Assembly: GCA_011087605.1 (NCBI GenBank)
Contig: JAALLE010000003.1
Coordinates: forward strand, 22,916-86,915
Source: Hyphomicrobiales bacterium
Lineage (GTDB): Bacteria; Pseudomonadota; Alphaproteobacteria; Rhizobiales; Rhizobiaceae
Direction: 5' to 3'
Length of the DNA stretch: 64,000 nt
Position 1 is the stretch's first letter; each line of letters opens with the position of its first letter. The notes below the pieces were generated by a model. That model was not told where the DNA came from, did not search any database, and saw nothing but the letters and a program-made list of their open reading frames with translations. The translations under genes were made by a program, and so were the position numbers. Shown here one piece after another: positions 1 through 9,527 of this stretch.

Positions 1-127
1 AAATCATGCGTGGGGACAAATCCTCCGGCACTGCATCTTCGGCAAGGGTGACAAACACATAAACGCCATCAACCAGCTTGGTCGTGAGTGTCTGTAACAA
101 CTTACTGAGAGCCAATTCCCCGCTCAT
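1..127 (-). CDS. ACT-domain protein, 5' part only
   Basis: An open frame starts with ATG at 127 and runs off the left edge of the window, so only about 42 N-terminal residues are visible. They begin MSGELALSKLLQTL and continue into a VYVFVT beta strand. This resembles the N-terminus of small ACT-domain proteins of unknown function (COG3602 type), which start with a similar helix followed by a YVF strand. No catalytic residues can be judged. The gene lies just downstream of the sugar dehydrogenase on the same strand, 21 bases after its stop codon, so the two may be co-transcribed. The family call rests on a short stretch and is tentative. Confidence 0.5.
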   Translation of the reverse strand, partial: MSGELALSKLLQTLTTKLVDGVYVFVTLAEDAVPEDLSPRMI

Positions 128-148
128 GGTTTTCCCCCAAGATTTTCC

Positions 149-907
149 TCAAATTGATCCGGCCTCCACCATATAATTATTGGCAGTGCACATGGCGGCG
201 TCATCGGACGCCAGAAACAGCACCATGCGGGCTACATAAATGGGGTCAATGAGGTCTTTCAAACATTGTCGGGCGCGATGCTTTTCGATGCTCTCCTCTG
301 TCACCCAAAGTTCTTTTTGCCGTGCTGTCATGATCCAACCCGGCACCACGGTGTTGACGCGAATGCGGTGTTCGCCCAGGTCGCGGGCCATGGTGCGGGT
401 CAAACCATGTACGGCGGCCTTGGAGGTCGTATAGGCGGGCATGTTGCCTCCTGCTTCCCACCACGAGTTTGACCCCATATTGATGATTGATCCGCCACCT
501 GCGTCAATCATGCCCGGCGCAACAGCCTGAATGGCAAAAAACTGGTGCCGCAGATTGGAACCCAGGCGCTCATCCCAATAGTCAGGCGTCACCTCCTGCC
601 AACCATGCCTGTCATCGCGGGCCGCGTTATTGACAAGAATAGTTGCATCACCGAGTTGGTCGGCGAGATTGGCAAAGGCCGATTTCAATTGCTCGATATT
701 GCGCAGATCGCAAGTTTCAAATGCCACATTGGCACCAAGCTGTTTGCTGAGTGCGGCCCCGCCTGATTCATCGATGTCGACAAATCCTATCTTGGCGCCT
801 TGTTCAGCAAATGCGCGGACCATATCGGCACCAATGCCGGACGCACCGCCGGTTATGAAGACAACTTTATCTTTCAGACTCGGATAAACGGCAAAATTCG
901 ATGTCAT
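149..907 (-). CDS. SDR-family sugar dehydrogenase (D-xylose 1-dehydrogenase-like)
   Basis: This 252-residue short-chain dehydrogenase has the NAD(P)-binding motif TGGASGIG near residue 20, the NNAA motif near 93 and the catalytic YTTSK. The start (YPSLKDKVVFITGG), the DDRH segment after NNAA, the YWDERLGSNLRH segment and the ending CTANNYMVEAG closely follow, from memory, the Caulobacter-type NAD-dependent D-xylose dehydrogenase and related aldose dehydrogenases. The likely reaction is oxidation of an aldose at C1 to a lactone in the cytoplasm. No other pentose-pathway gene is adjacent, so the true substrate (xylose, arabinose, another aldose) is open. Confidence 0.75.
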   Translation of the reverse strand: MTSNFAVYPSLKDKVVFITGGASGIGADMVRAFAEQGAKIGFVDIDESGGAALSKQLGANVAFETCDLRNIEQLKSAFANLADQLGDATILVNNAARDDRHGWQEVTPDYWDERLGSNLRHQFFAIQAVAPGMIDAGGGSIINMGSNSWWEAGGNMPAYTTSKAAVHGLTRTMARDLGEHRIRVNTVVPGWIMTARQKELWVTEESIEKHRARQCLKDLIDPIYVARMVLFLASDDAAMCTANNYMVEAGSI

Positions 908-935
908 GGATCTCTCGACTCTAGGGAAAGTGGAG

Positions 936-1970
936 CTATTTTTCGGTCAGTTTCAATTCAATGCGGCGATTGCGATCGCGCGCTTCCTGAGAATCCTCAG
1001 GGTCCAGTGGCTGAAACTCTCCAAATCCGGCGGCCACCAAACGTTTGGACGGCACTCCTTCGGAAACCAGATATTTGACCACTGACGTTGCGCGGCCTGA
1101 CGATAATTCCCAGTTGTCCCGGTAGCGCCCGTTGCCGCTCAGCGGAATATTGTCGGTATGGCCATCAACTCGCAGCACCCAGTCGATCTCATCGGGGATT
1201 TCCTTGCCCAGCTCAATCAGGGCCTTAGCCAGTTTGGTCATCTCCCCGAGACCGTCCTCGTTCAACTGGGCACCACCAGATGGAAACAGCACTTCTGACT
1301 GGAAAACAAATCGGTCGCCAACCACGCGGATATCGTCGCGGGCACCGAGAATTTCACGCAACCGTCCAAAGAAGTCCGAGCGATAACGGTTGAGTTCCTG
1401 AACTCGTTTGGCCAGCGCCACATTTAAACGTTTTCCAAGATCGGCAATCTTGGTTGAGCTTTCGCGGTCTTTGATTTCCGACGCATCCAGGGCGTCTTCC
1501 AAGGCGGCAATTTGCTTTCGCAGCGCAGAGATTTGTTGATTGAGCAGACTAACTTGATTCAATGCCCTGCGGGTTATTTTGCGCTCATCATCAAGTGAAT
1601 CAGAGAGTATCTCGGCCCGATCCTGAGCAGTACTGGCGGCGCCGGCGCCGCGCGCCAGCAGCGATTCAAGTCGGGTCTGTTCATCCTTACTGCTTGTCAA
1701 ACTGGCAGTGAGAGTCTTGATCTGATCTTCCAAATCCTGATTTGCCGACTTTTCCAGCGACAACAGAGCTGTCAGCTCGTTAAGCTGGCTGTTCAGACGG
1801 TTTAGCACCGTGTCTTTTCCGGTGATTTCCTGGCTGAGGATAAATTGCGCAAGCACAAATACTGACAACAGAAACATGATTGCCAGCAACAATGTGGACA
1901 GGGCATCGACGAACCCCGGCCAGTAATCGACGCGATCTGCGCCTCGTTTGCGCGCGCGACTCAGCGCCAT
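936..1970 (-). CDS. OmpA/MotB-like peptidoglycan-binding envelope protein
   Basis: The 344-residue protein has a single membrane segment at about residues 25-47, a long predicted coiled coil (about 50-190) and a C-terminal OmpA-like domain with DGHTDNIPLSG, the RAxxVxxYL region and the ending NRRIELKLTEK. This MotB/TolR-plus-OmpA layout suits an inner-membrane protein that grips peptidoglycan. The gene follows the ExbB/MotA-like gene with only 3 bases between them, so the two probably form a proton-driven or structural envelope complex. It is not flagellar by context, since no flagellar genes are nearby. The biological role of this conserved Rhizobiales pair is not clear to me. Confidence 0.8.
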   Translation of the reverse strand: MALSRARKRGADRVDYWPGFVDALSTLLLAIMFLLSVFVLAQFILSQEITGKDTVLNRLNSQLNELTALLSLEKSANQDLEDQIKTLTASLTSSKDEQTRLESLLARGAGAASTAQDRAEILSDSLDDERKITRRALNQVSLLNQQISALRKQIAALEDALDASEIKDRESSTKIADLGKRLNVALAKRVQELNRYRSDFFGRLREILGARDDIRVVGDRFVFQSEVLFPSGGAQLNEDGLGEMTKLAKALIELGKEIPDEIDWVLRVDGHTDNIPLSGNGRYRDNWELSSGRATSVVKYLVSEGVPSKRLVAAGFGEFQPLDPEDSQEARDRNRRIELKLTEK

Positions 1971-1973
1971 GAC

Positions 1974-2981
1974 CTAGCTACCGTCCTTTGGCTTGCGGGC
2001 GCGCGGGGCGCTCGGTTTTTCTAAATTGCGGTTGAGTTGCTCCAGCAATTTCTTGACGTCATTTTGCGATTTGCTTTGGGATTCAACCCAATCGCGGATC
2101 AGTTGTTGCTCGCTGCGCATGTGCTTGACGAGTGCCTGTATACCTTCAGCAAGGCTGGCCATCGCGGCGGTTGTCCTGGCGCCACCACCACCTTCTTTAA
2201 CCTGGCTGGCGATCCGCTCCATTGCCTGGGTGACGTCTTTGCCACCGCTGGCGGCGGCCTGGAAATCACTGTTCAAATCGGTAACCGAAGACAGCCAGTT
2301 TTCAAGTTCCAGATAAAAGCGGTTTTGTGCTTGTCCCGATTGCAGGTCGAGAAAGCCCAATACCAGCGAACCTGCAAGGCCAAATAGCGAGGAAGAAAAT
2401 GCCGTGCCCATGCCGTCAAGCGGCGCGCGCAGACCCGATTTGAGGGAATCCAGAATATCGTTGGTATCGCCGGAATTGGGATTCAGCGAGCCAATTGTAT
2501 CACCAATCGAGCCGATAGTGCTCAACAGACCCCAAAACGTGCCCAGCAGACCAAGAAACACCAGCAGGCTTATCAGGTAGCGAGAGATTTCGCGTCGCTC
2601 GTCAAGCCGGTTGCCGATTGAATCCAGAATGGATTGGGTCGATCCGGTCGACAGGGCAACATCGGAATTGTCCCCCAGCATGGCTTCCATCGGCGCCAGC
2701 AGCACCGGTTTTCGCCGCCGCTCGTCGGCTTGCCCGCGGCGAAACGAATTCACCCAGGCAACTTCCGGCATTAGCCGGACCACCTGCAGAAAAGCCAATA
2801 TTATGCCAACCAGCAACACGCCCAATATGAGACCGTTCAAACCCGGATTGGTCGAAAAGTTTTCAAGTATCTGGCGATTCAGAATCAGCACAAGGAATGC
2901 GACCAATGCGATAAATATCAGCATTGAAAACAGATATACCCGGGGAGAAGAAAGCTTGTGGGGGTCGTATTCACGCGCCAT
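1974..2981 (-). CDS. MotA/TolQ/ExbB-family membrane protein
   Basis: The product, about 335 residues, has two early membrane segments (about residues 15-37 and 45-70), then two more around 145-165 and 200-220, separated by a cytoplasmic loop, as in the MotA/TolQ/ExbB proton-channel family. The C-terminus is charged (PRARKPKDGS). I place the start at the ATG at 2981 (MAREYDPHKLSSP) because AGGAG lies about 10 bases upstream; an upstream in-frame start at 3029 would add 16 basic residues. The gene sits 3 bases before the OmpA/MotB-like partner and surely shares its transcript. The energised process is unknown. Confidence 0.8.
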   Translation of the reverse strand: MAREYDPHKLSSPRVYLFSMLIFIALVAFLVLILNRQILENFSTNPGLNGLILGVLLVGIILAFLQVVRLMPEVAWVNSFRRGQADERRRKPVLLAPMEAMLGDNSDVALSTGSTQSILDSIGNRLDERREISRYLISLLVFLGLLGTFWGLLSTIGSIGDTIGSLNPNSGDTNDILDSLKSGLRAPLDGMGTAFSSSLFGLAGSLVLGFLDLQSGQAQNRFYLELENWLSSVTDLNSDFQAAASGGKDVTQAMERIASQVKEGGGGARTTAAMASLAEGIQALVKHMRSEQQLIRDWVESQSKSQNDVKKLLEQLNRNLEKPSAPRARKPKDGS

Positions 2982-3200
2982 GCGAAAGAAGCTCCTTTTA
3001 CGGCGCCGAAGCGCCAGCATGCTTGCCAATCATCCGATTAGCGGGTCGTTCGGTTCTGTCCCGGGCAAACGGGAATGATTGGGCGAACGGCAAAACAAAT
3101 CACCTCAGCCCTATGTACCGCAAATTGACCGGCAGTTGAATACAAGAATGGGCGGAAAACAAGGCGCTCCAAAAGCATGTTATTTTTGTGCAATAGCAAC

Positions 3201-4010
3201 TTAGCCGCGTGACATGCCTTCAGGCAGCGGGCGGTTTATTATCCCACGCAATTTGCCATGAATGGCATCGTTGCCGGCGACCAGGCGTCCGGTTTCATAA
3301 ATTGAAGCTTGGGGATCAGGTTCTGAGACAAATCCACCGGCTTCACGCACCATCAACATGCCCGCAGCGACATCCCAGGCGGAAAGTCCGTCTTCCCAAT
3401 ATCCGTCGAATCGACCAGCAGCCACATAAGCGAGATTCAATGCCGCTGAACCTGTAGCCCGCACTCCGGCGGTTTGATTCATGATGTTTCGCTGTTCAAA
3501 CAGCGCTACGCCATGGCCCTTTTTATTGAGGGCTGGAATACCAGTGGCGATCACACATTCATCCAGCGAAGATCGGTTGGCCACACGCATGCGGCGATCA
3601 TTGACAAATGCTCCGCGACCTCTTTCGGCTGTGAACAACTCCTCGGTGATGGGGTTGTAAATGACACCGGCAACCAGCTGACCGGCAGATTCCAGTGCAA
3701 GCGAGACCGCAAAAAACGGATTGCCGTGCAAATAGTTCGTTGTCCCGTCCAGTGGGTCGATAATCCAGCGATGGTCGGAACCTGTGTCCACGACGCCACC
3801 TTCTTCCATCAAAAAGCAATATCCCGGACGGTCCTTGTTGAGCGAGTCGCGCAAAGTCTTTTCGGCCTTTAGGTCAGCCTGAGAAACGAAGTCAGCCGGC
3901 CCCTTCACAGAAATCTGGAGGTTTTCAATTTCACCGAAATCTCGGGTCAGGGACCGACCTGCTTTTGAGGCGGCATTGACCATCACGTTGAGTAGCGCAG
4001 AGCGGGCCAT
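3201..4010 (-). CDS. inositol monophosphatase family protein
   Basis: The 269-residue protein carries the metal-binding signatures of the Mg-dependent inositol monophosphatase family: EE at residues 69-70, DPLDGTTN at 85-92 and WDVAAG at 212-217. Length and motif spacing fit SuhB-like enzymes, which hydrolyse sugar or inositol phosphates. The physiological substrate in alphaproteobacteria is often uncertain (inositol phosphate, histidinol phosphate or 3'-phosphoadenosine 5'-phosphate). The neighbours, an envelope pair downstream and a Sel1 protein upstream, do not settle the substrate. All metal ligands I can check are present. Confidence 0.85.
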   Translation of the reverse strand: MARSALLNVMVNAASKAGRSLTRDFGEIENLQISVKGPADFVSQADLKAEKTLRDSLNKDRPGYCFLMEEGGVVDTGSDHRWIIDPLDGTTNYLHGNPFFAVSLALESAGQLVAGVIYNPITEELFTAERGRGAFVNDRRMRVANRSSLDECVIATGIPALNKKGHGVALFEQRNIMNQTAGVRATGSAALNLAYVAAGRFDGYWEDGLSAWDVAAGMLMVREAGGFVSEPDPQASIYETGRLVAGNDAIHGKLRGIINRPLPEGMSRG

Positions 4011-4153
4011 AATTGATTCTCGATCCTGTTAAGCCGCTTCAAAATGGTCGGCGTGATGTGAAGGGTGAATTGTGAGTTGCCGGAACAACGCAAGTATTCG
4101 ATCGGGGATTGATCACACTTTTGCCCAAGGTTCAAGGCGTTGATGACGACGAA

Positions 4154-5215
4154 CTAGCCCTTTGCAATTCGAGCAAGGCCTTTTGTCAGTTGATTGGCGG
4201 CTTCAATCGCACGTTTCTTGTCGATTTCAGGCAAAGCCTGAAACATCCGATCCAGTTCGGGGTCGCTAAAACCTGCCCGGCGGGAAATAATATACCAGGC
4301 ACCAGCTTGGATCAGGTCAACTTTTTCCTCATCGGCAAAGGCATGAATGCGCGCTAATCGGTTTTGCGCCACGACATTGCCCTGCACGGCCGCCCGGGTG
4401 AACCAAAATTGAGCCTGGACTTTGTCGCTGTCGCCACCACGTCCATTAGCCAGCCAAACCCCATACTCAACCTGGGCCGTATCAAGCCCGCCAAGCGCTG
4501 ATTTTTTCAGCCAGGACCGGGCTTTTTCTTCATCGGAAAAATTTACCCCCTTGGCTTCGGCATAGATATTTGCCAGCGCATATTGCGCATCTGCAATACC
4601 GGCCTTGGCTGCAGCTTTGTAAAACGGCAATGCGCTTTGGAAACCGCTCCAGGTCGGGCGACGGGAAGTGATAATCTGTGCCAGGTTAAATTGCGCCCGC
4701 GGGTGCCCGGCATCAGCCGCTTTGCGCAAATAGTCCTCCCCCAGCTTCAAGTCCAATTCAACAAATTCACCTTGCAGCAGCAGGTTGCCATAATGAAACT
4801 GAGCCGCACGGCCGCCACCCTTTGCTGCAAACCGATACCAATTGGCCGCCTTTTTGCGATCACGGGCGATCCCGAGACCTTTCCATAGCAGTTCAGCAAT
4901 CAGCGTTTGTGCTGCCGGGTCACCGATTTCTGCTCTTGGTAGCGCCATTTCCAGCGCTGTCAGATAATAGCCTCTCTGGTAGGCACCATAGGCATAGTCG
5001 GGGTTTGTCTTGGGAGAATCATCGACAATTGGATCCCCAGCATTGGCATCGGGCCCTGAAATTGGCGCAGGAAGTTGAGGGCCGTCAATTGGCTTTGTGA
5101 AGCGGAATGTTGATTCAGTTGCGAGGACAGGCTCTTGGGCTGCAGCAAATATCTGCAGCACCACGAAACCGGACAGAACCAGCTTAGTCTTCAATGGTTT
5201 CAAAACGTGGTGCAT
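4154..5215 (-). CDS. secreted Sel1/tetratricopeptide repeat protein
   Basis: The 353-residue protein opens with a hydrophobic stretch (LVLSGFVVLQIFAAAQ) that looks like a signal peptide. It then carries Sel1-like repeats from about residue 75 to 310, with recurring patterns such as AAKGGGRAAQFHYG, AADAGHPRAQFNLA and AAVQGNVVAQNRLA. Sel1 repeats form a helical solenoid for protein binding, so a scaffolding role in the periplasm is likely. The gene overlaps the upstream ThiE-like gene by 32 bases, implying co-transcription. No enzymatic domain is seen and the partner is unknown. Confidence 0.8.
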   Translation of the reverse strand: MHHVLKPLKTKLVLSGFVVLQIFAAAQEPVLATESTFRFTKPIDGPQLPAPISGPDANAGDPIVDDSPKTNPDYAYGAYQRGYYLTALEMALPRAEIGDPAAQTLIAELLWKGLGIARDRKKAANWYRFAAKGGGRAAQFHYGNLLLQGEFVELDLKLGEDYLRKAADAGHPRAQFNLAQIITSRRPTWSGFQSALPFYKAAAKAGIADAQYALANIYAEAKGVNFSDEEKARSWLKKSALGGLDTAQVEYGVWLANGRGGDSDKVQAQFWFTRAAVQGNVVAQNRLARIHAFADEEKVDLIQAGAWYIISRRAGFSDPELDRMFQALPEIDKKRAIEAANQLTKGLARIAKG

Positions 5216-5912
5216 GGTCGTTCAACAACTGGTTGGCATGACGAACCCTGTCGGGTGCGGTGGAGTGTTCATTTGAATCTGGGGTTGGCGCAAAAATGGC
5301 CGCCCGCAATGCAACAAATTCCGCTCCGCTTTTGGCAACATCTACGATAGATTCGATATCGCTTCCACCCATAACAATACAGGGAATTTCGACCATTTCG
5401 GACCACCACTGGCCAAGAGCGAGGTTTTTCGGGTGCGGTTCGGGGCGAATATCACCGTCAGGCTTGCCAAACATCAGATAATCCGGTTGCAATTCGCCAA
5501 TGTTCAAAGCGTTGTGACGAGTTTTCACATTAGCCGCGCCAACCATCATGCCGGGGGATAATTTATCAATTGCATCCTTGAGCGCAGCTAGATCTTGGCC
5601 CAATTGCAATCCGTCCGCCTTTACCCTGCCAGCGATGCGGCTGTAATCGGCGATAATTGAAGCGATACCCATCTCCTGGGCTAACTTGATCAGAGGTTCA
5701 ACCATTTTCTGGAAGAGTGATTCGTCCAAGTCGGCGGGCGAAAATACTAGACTTGCTACATCACCAGCTGCGAGCAGGTCAGAAAACTGGGATGGGGTGA
5801 AATGCGACATTTCTTCTGGCCCCATACATAGGACCAGCCTGCATCTGTCGAATGGGGATAGTTGGCTCTGCTCAGGCATACGCACGGCATAAAGTGCACG
5901 CGCTTCCTGCAC
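5184..5912 (-). CDS. thiamine phosphate synthase-like protein
   Basis: This 242-residue protein has the TIM-barrel pattern of the ThiE/TenI superfamily: ADYSRIAGRVKADGLQLG near the middle, then DYLMFGKPDG, and IPCIVMGGSDIESIVDVAKSGAEFVALRAAIF at the C-terminal phosphate-binding end (quoted by position, about residues 175-205). ThiE joins hydroxymethylpyrimidine pyrophosphate to the thiazole phosphate. Many Rhizobiales carry a divergent stand-alone ThiE-like copy at this syntenic place, and it may not be the thiamine biosynthetic enzyme. The start shown is GTG; an ATG at 5879 would shorten it by 11 residues. It overlaps the Sel1 gene. Confidence 0.65.
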   Translation of the reverse strand: MQEARALYAVRMPEQSQLSPFDRCRLVLCMGPEEMSHFTPSQFSDLLAAGDVASLVFSPADLDESLFQKMVEPLIKLAQEMGIASIIADYSRIAGRVKADGLQLGQDLAALKDAIDKLSPGMMVGAANVKTRHNALNIGELQPDYLMFGKPDGDIRPEPHPKNLALGQWWSEMVEIPCIVMGGSDIESIVDVAKSGAEFVALRAAIFAPTPDSNEHSTAPDRVRHANQLLNDHAPRFETIED

Positions 5913-5955
5913 AAGGCCTTATTTTATAGATATTTTGTGCGTCTTAGTCCGGTGG

Positions 5956-6126
5956 TCAGCCCGTAGCGTTCAACCGCGCTATTTCATCTTTAAGCTTGAG
6001 TTTTCTGCGCTTGATCTCAGCCAGCTCGGCATCACTTGAGGATGGGCTCGAGGTCAGATTGGCCAGTTCAGTTTCCAACAATTGGTGGCGTTGCTTAAGT
6101 TGTTCGACATGCGCAGTTACGGTCAT
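5956..6126 (-). CDS. DUF465 (YdcH-type) small coiled-coil protein
   Basis: The likely product is 56 residues from the ATG at 6126 (MTVTAHVEQLKQRHQLLETE), preceded by a good GAGAGG ribosome site. An in-frame extension up to 6207 exists but lacks support. The C-terminal half (ELAEIKRRKLKLKDEIARL) is the diagnostic helix of the DUF465/YdcH family, small cytoplasmic coiled-coil proteins of unknown function. A second member is encoded divergently at 6305, so the two probably share a promoter region of about 180 bases. Confidence 0.8.
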   Translation of the reverse strand: MTVTAHVEQLKQRHQLLETELANLTSSPSSSDAELAEIKRRKLKLKDEIARLNATG

Positions 6127-6304
6127 GAGTTTCCTCTCGTTCATGTTGATACATAGCAGTGACAATGCTGTCACAAATAAGCATCCGTGTCGAGAATTCG
6201 GCGGCAATATTGACCAGCTTGTGAATGGTTTTGGGGATATCTGGTTCGGGCTTGGCGTTGGGCGTGGGAGCGGCTAGAAGTGCCTCTTACAGAGGACGCA
6301 AATC

Positions 6305-6511
6305 ATGAACGATGATCAAGACCAAGCGCAGGCGCGAATGAAGCTGGCCCGATTGCAGCTTGAGCATGATGATTATCACGCTGCAATCGATGCAATGATC
6401 GCACAGCGCTGCGACCCCCTGCAAATTCAGCGTTTGAAGAAGAAGAAACTTGAATTGAAGGATCGAATTGCCGTGGTTAAATCAACCTTGATTCCGGACA
6501 TTATCGCATGA
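6305..6511 (+). CDS. DUF465 (YdcH-type) small protein
   Basis: A 68-residue protein with the DUF465 helix at its C-terminus ([18 protein letters not shown]). An AGAGGA ribosome site lies about 10 bases before the ATG. It overlaps the purE start by four bases (ATGA), so it is translationally coupled to purine synthesis genes, a common arrangement in Rhizobiales. Function is unknown. It is divergent from another DUF465 gene. Confidence 0.8.
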   Translation: MNDDQDQAQARMKLARLQLEHDDYHAAIDAMIAQRCDPLQIQRLKKKKLELKDRIAVVKSTLIPDIIA

Positions 6512-6999
6512 CCGCGGACAGACCCACAGTCGCCGTCATTATGGGTAGCCAATCGGATTGGGCGACAATGAAACACACCACCGACATTCTTGATCGGCTT
6601 GAGGTCAATTATGAAGCCAGGATCGTATCCGCCCACCGCACTCCAGATCGCATGGTAGCCTTTGCCAAGTCTGCAAAAGACAATGGATTCAAAGTGATAA
6701 TTGCTGGTGCAGGCGGGGCCGCGCATCTTCCGGGAATGGTGGCTGCCTTAACGCCATTACCTGTGTTCGGAGTTCCCGTTCAATCCAGGACCTTGTCCGG
6801 CAAGGATAGTCTCCTCTCCATCGTGCAGATGCCTGCCGGCATACCCGTGGGCACATTGGCCATCGGCCAGGCGGGAGCCGCAAACGCCGCCTTGCTGGCA
6901 GCTGCAGTTTTGGCGTTGTCGGACGAAAAATTGGCCAACAGACTGGAGGCCCATCGCAGTGCTCAAACCGACGCCGTGGGGGAGGTGCCGGTTGACTAA
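6508..6999 (+). CDS. purE: 5-(carboxyamino)imidazole ribonucleotide mutase
   Basis: The 163-residue protein has the class I PurE signature: [11 protein letters not shown] at residues 8-18, the SAHRTPDR loop near 41-48 and [12 protein letters not shown] near 66-77. PurE converts N5-carboxyaminoimidazole ribonucleotide to 4-carboxyaminoimidazole ribonucleotide in de novo purine synthesis. The next gene is purK, which makes its substrate, and the two overlap. Length matches the family. The start is fixed by the four-base overlap with the DUF465 gene and the immediate MGSQSD motif. Confidence 0.95.
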   Translation: MTADRPTVAVIMGSQSDWATMKHTTDILDRLEVNYEARIVSAHRTPDRMVAFAKSAKDNGFKVIIAGAGGAAHLPGMVAALTPLPVFGVPVQSRTLSGKDSLLSIVQMPAGIPVGTLAIGQAGAANAALLAAAVLALSDEKLANRLEAHRSAQTDAVGEVPVD

Positions 7000-8083
7000 G
7001 GCCAGGACTCTGACAGCATCGCTGTCCCCAAATTCAACCATTGGCATTATTGGTGGCGGGCAACTGGCTCGCATGCTGGCGTCCAGCGCGGCGCGTTTGG
7101 GTTTCCACACAATTGTGCTTGAACCGGGGGCGGATTGTCCTGCGGCGCAAACCTGCAATCGACATATTGTCGCAGCTTATGATGACGAATCTGCCCTGGC
7201 GGAATTGGCAAATGCCTGTGATGTCGTGACATACGAATTTGAAAACGTACCGCTTTCAGCAGCCGATCATCTAACCAGCCGTGTGCCGCTTTATCCACCG
7301 GCCAAAGCATTGGAGGTTTCTCAGGACCGTTTGCTGGAGAAGCAGTTTTTGCAACAGGCAGGACTAGAAGTTGCCGATTTCCACAATGTTGAGGCTCCAA
7401 CGGACCTGGTTGAAGCACTGCAGCAATTTGGTGGTGGCGTGTTGAAAACCCGCCGGTTTGGATATGATGGCAAAGGCCAGCATGTGTTTGCCTCAGCAGA
7501 TGTTTCCGTCGACGAGGCGCAGTCCGTTCTGGAGCAATTGGGAACCGGACCATTCGTGCTGGAGCGGTTGATTGACTTTGTCAGTGAATTTTCGGTGATT
7601 GCCGGCCGTTCGACCGATGGGAATACCTGTGCTTACGACCCATCGACCAACATTCACGAAGCGGGGATTTTGCGTCGCTCAACGGTGCCCGCCGCATTAG
7701 AGGACGGACTGGCACAACGAGCCTGCAGCATGGCGGTCACATTGTTGGACGCGCTGGATTATGTGGGTGTCATCGGGGTGGAGTTTTTTCTGGCCAACAA
7801 CGGCCTGCTGATCAATGAGTTCGCTCCGCGTGTGCACAATTCCGGCCATTGGACCCGTGAAGCCTGCGCGACTTCGCAGTTTGAGAATCACATTCGGGCG
7901 ATATCTGGCCATGCGTTGGGCTCTGTTCAGCGTTACCATGATTGTGAAATGATCAATTTGCTTGGTGATGAGGGCACGCAAATCGCTACATATTTGTCGC
8001 AACAGGCTTCGCAGGTCACACTCTATGGTAAAAGCGAGGCCCGTCCCGGTCGTAAAATGGGGCATGTGACACGGCTTATTTAA
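6992..8083 (+). CDS. purK: 5-(carboxyamino)imidazole ribonucleotide synthase
   Basis: This ATP-grasp enzyme carboxylates aminoimidazole ribonucleotide with ATP and bicarbonate. It shows the N-terminal [14 protein letters not shown] motif, YEFENVP in the first domain, [11 protein letters not shown] in the ATP-grasp domain, and [13 protein letters not shown] near the C-terminus, all typical of PurK. I prefer the TTG start at 6992 because GGGGGAGG sits about 8 bases upstream and the purE stop overlaps it; a GTG at 6959 would add 11 residues. It forms an operon with purE. Confidence 0.93.
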   Translation: MTKARTLTASLSPNSTIGIIGGGQLARMLASSAARLGFHTIVLEPGADCPAAQTCNRHIVAAYDDESALAELANACDVVTYEFENVPLSAADHLTSRVPLYPPAKALEVSQDRLLEKQFLQQAGLEVADFHNVEAPTDLVEALQQFGGGVLKTRRFGYDGKGQHVFASADVSVDEAQSVLEQLGTGPFVLERLIDFVSEFSVIAGRSTDGNTCAYDPSTNIHEAGILRRSTVPAALEDGLAQRACSMAVTLLDALDYVGVIGVEFFLANNGLLINEFAPRVHNSGHWTREACATSQFENHIRAISGHALGSVQRYHDCEMINLLGDEGTQIATYLSQQASQVTLYGKSEARPGRKMGHVTRLI

Positions 8084-8278
8084 GCGTGAACGGCTCTGGC
8101 CCGACAATTCCTTCGCAACAACAAAATCAATACTGGACAAAGTCCTGCAGTTTGAGTAAATCAGGGTCAGTCGGTTCCCTTGTGGGTTCCGAGAGCCTTG
8201 GTTGTTGCCCACAGATTCTAATATTTCTGAGCACAAACCAGATCTCTGAAAATACAATCGTAATGATGGGAAAAGCCC

Positions 8279-8503
8279 GTGCAAGTCGTCGTTCGTGACA
8301 ACAATGTTGATCAAGCTCTCCGCGCTCTTAAAAAGAAGCTGCAGCGTGAGGGTGTATTTCGTGAAATGAAACTGCGGAATTTTTATGAAAAGCCTTCTGA
8401 AAAGCGTGCCCGTGAAAAGGCTGAAGCTGTGCGCCGTGCGCGCAAATTGGCACGCAAACACGCGCAGCGTGAAGGTTTGATCCCGGGAAAGCCTTCCCGT
8501 TAG
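8279..8503 (+). CDS. rpsU: 30S ribosomal protein S21
   Basis: The 74-residue basic protein starts with GTG and reads [20 protein letters not shown], with the S21 core [18 protein letters not shown] and a lysine/arginine-rich tail. S21 is a small-subunit protein involved in translation initiation. A 195-base gap separates it from purK, so it probably has its own promoter. A GC-rich imperfect inverted repeat followed by TTTT at about 8579-8615 may be its terminator. Confidence 0.93.
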   Translation: MQVVVRDNNVDQALRALKKKLQREGVFREMKLRNFYEKPSEKRAREKAEAVRRARKLARKHAQREGLIPGKPSR

Positions 8504-8702
8504 TTCAAACTCATTCGAAGTCCTGTTTGGCGTCTTGGTATGTCGCCGCGGTTTCGCCGAAATTCGGATATATCAGTTAAGGGGGTGGCCGACTTGTTAT
8601 CGGGCGCCCTTTTCGTATGTCAGCATATTGGGTAGGACTTTTTGGTGCTGAAAATTCAAAGTGATTGAGTTGCCAAATTGCCGAAGAGGGCGGGAACTAC
8701 AA

Positions 8703-9527
8703 ATGTCAAATAACTTCCGATGGTTGATTGTCACCGGCGCTTTGGCAGCTGCAGTGATGATGAGCGGTTGCACCACTTCCAATACGACGCGCGGTTTGAG
8801 CATTGAAAAAGAGCAGGGGTCGGAAGAAAATATTTCATCCTTGACCAGAGTTGTTGAGCGTAATCCCAATGATCCTGAAGCTTATAACGTGCGTGGGTCG
8901 GCCTATGGGCGGGCCGGGCTTTATGATGAGGCACTGGAAGACTTCAATCGGGCAATCAGCCTGAACCGTCGGTTTTACCAAGCCTATTCCAACCGCGCGC
9001 TGATGTATAAGAATACCGGCAAATACAAAAATGCAGCGCGGGATTATAATGCGGCGTTGGCGATTAACCCGAATTATTCAGAAGCCTATATTGGCCGTGG
9101 CGATGTTTATGACCAGGCCAACAGGCCCCAATCAGCGCTGCGCGACTATCAGCGCGCTATCCGACTGGGCACAACCAATCCCCGAGCCTATCACCGACGC
9201 GGCCTGCTATTGCAGCGTCAGCGAAACCATTCGGCAGCAATAGAAGATTTTTCAAAGGCTCTGTCGTTTGAAGACCAGCGCCCGGAACCGTATAACGGCC
9301 GCGGCCTTTCGTATCTGGCAATGGGCGCGCTTGACAATGCTCTGGATGATTTCAACACCGCGTTGAAACTGAATCCCAATTATGCGGAAGCCTGGACAAA
9401 CCAGGCATTGGTTTTCGAGCAACGGGGCCAAAAGAAACGGGCGTTTAAGAGCTATGCCAGAGCCGCGGCTCTTGATCCAAGATATGGACCGGCAAAAGAC
9501 GGTATGAAACGCACCAGGGGTGCCTGA
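8703..9527 (+). CDS. tetratricopeptide-repeat lipoprotein
   Basis: From the ATG at 8703 the product is about 274 residues. It has a lipoprotein signal (hydrophobic segment ending MMSGC, acylated Cys at residue 23) followed by six or so TPR units with repeated patterns such as AYSNRALMYKNTGKYKNAA and AWTNQALVFEQRGQKKRAF. It resembles NlpI-like outer-membrane TPR lipoproteins that act as adaptors for envelope enzymes. An upstream in-frame start at 8661 would add 14 residues before the signal peptide and is unlikely. A GGGAAC site precedes the chosen start. Confidence 0.82.
   Translation: MSNNFRWLIVTGALAAAVMMSGCTTSNTTRGLSIEKEQGSEENISSLTRVVERNPNDPEAYNVRGSAYGRAGLYDEALEDFNRAISLNRRFYQAYSNRALMYKNTGKYKNAARDYNAALAINPNYSEAYIGRGDVYDQANRPQSALRDYQRAIRLGTTNPRAYHRRGLLLQRQRNHSAAIEDFSKALSFEDQRPEPYNGRGLSYLAMGALDNALDDFNTALKLNPNYAEAWTNQALVFEQRGQKKRAFKSYARAAALDPRYGPAKDGMKRTRGA

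Noticed and set aside
8086..8298. 70-residue frame between purK and rpsU
   Set aside because: It has a low-complexity polar composition, no ribosome site and no recognisable family, and it runs into the rpsU start. This gap more likely carries the rpsU promoter.
7697..8461. 254-residue minus-strand open frame across purK end and rpsU
   Set aside because: It overlaps two certain genes on the opposite strand and lacks any family features.
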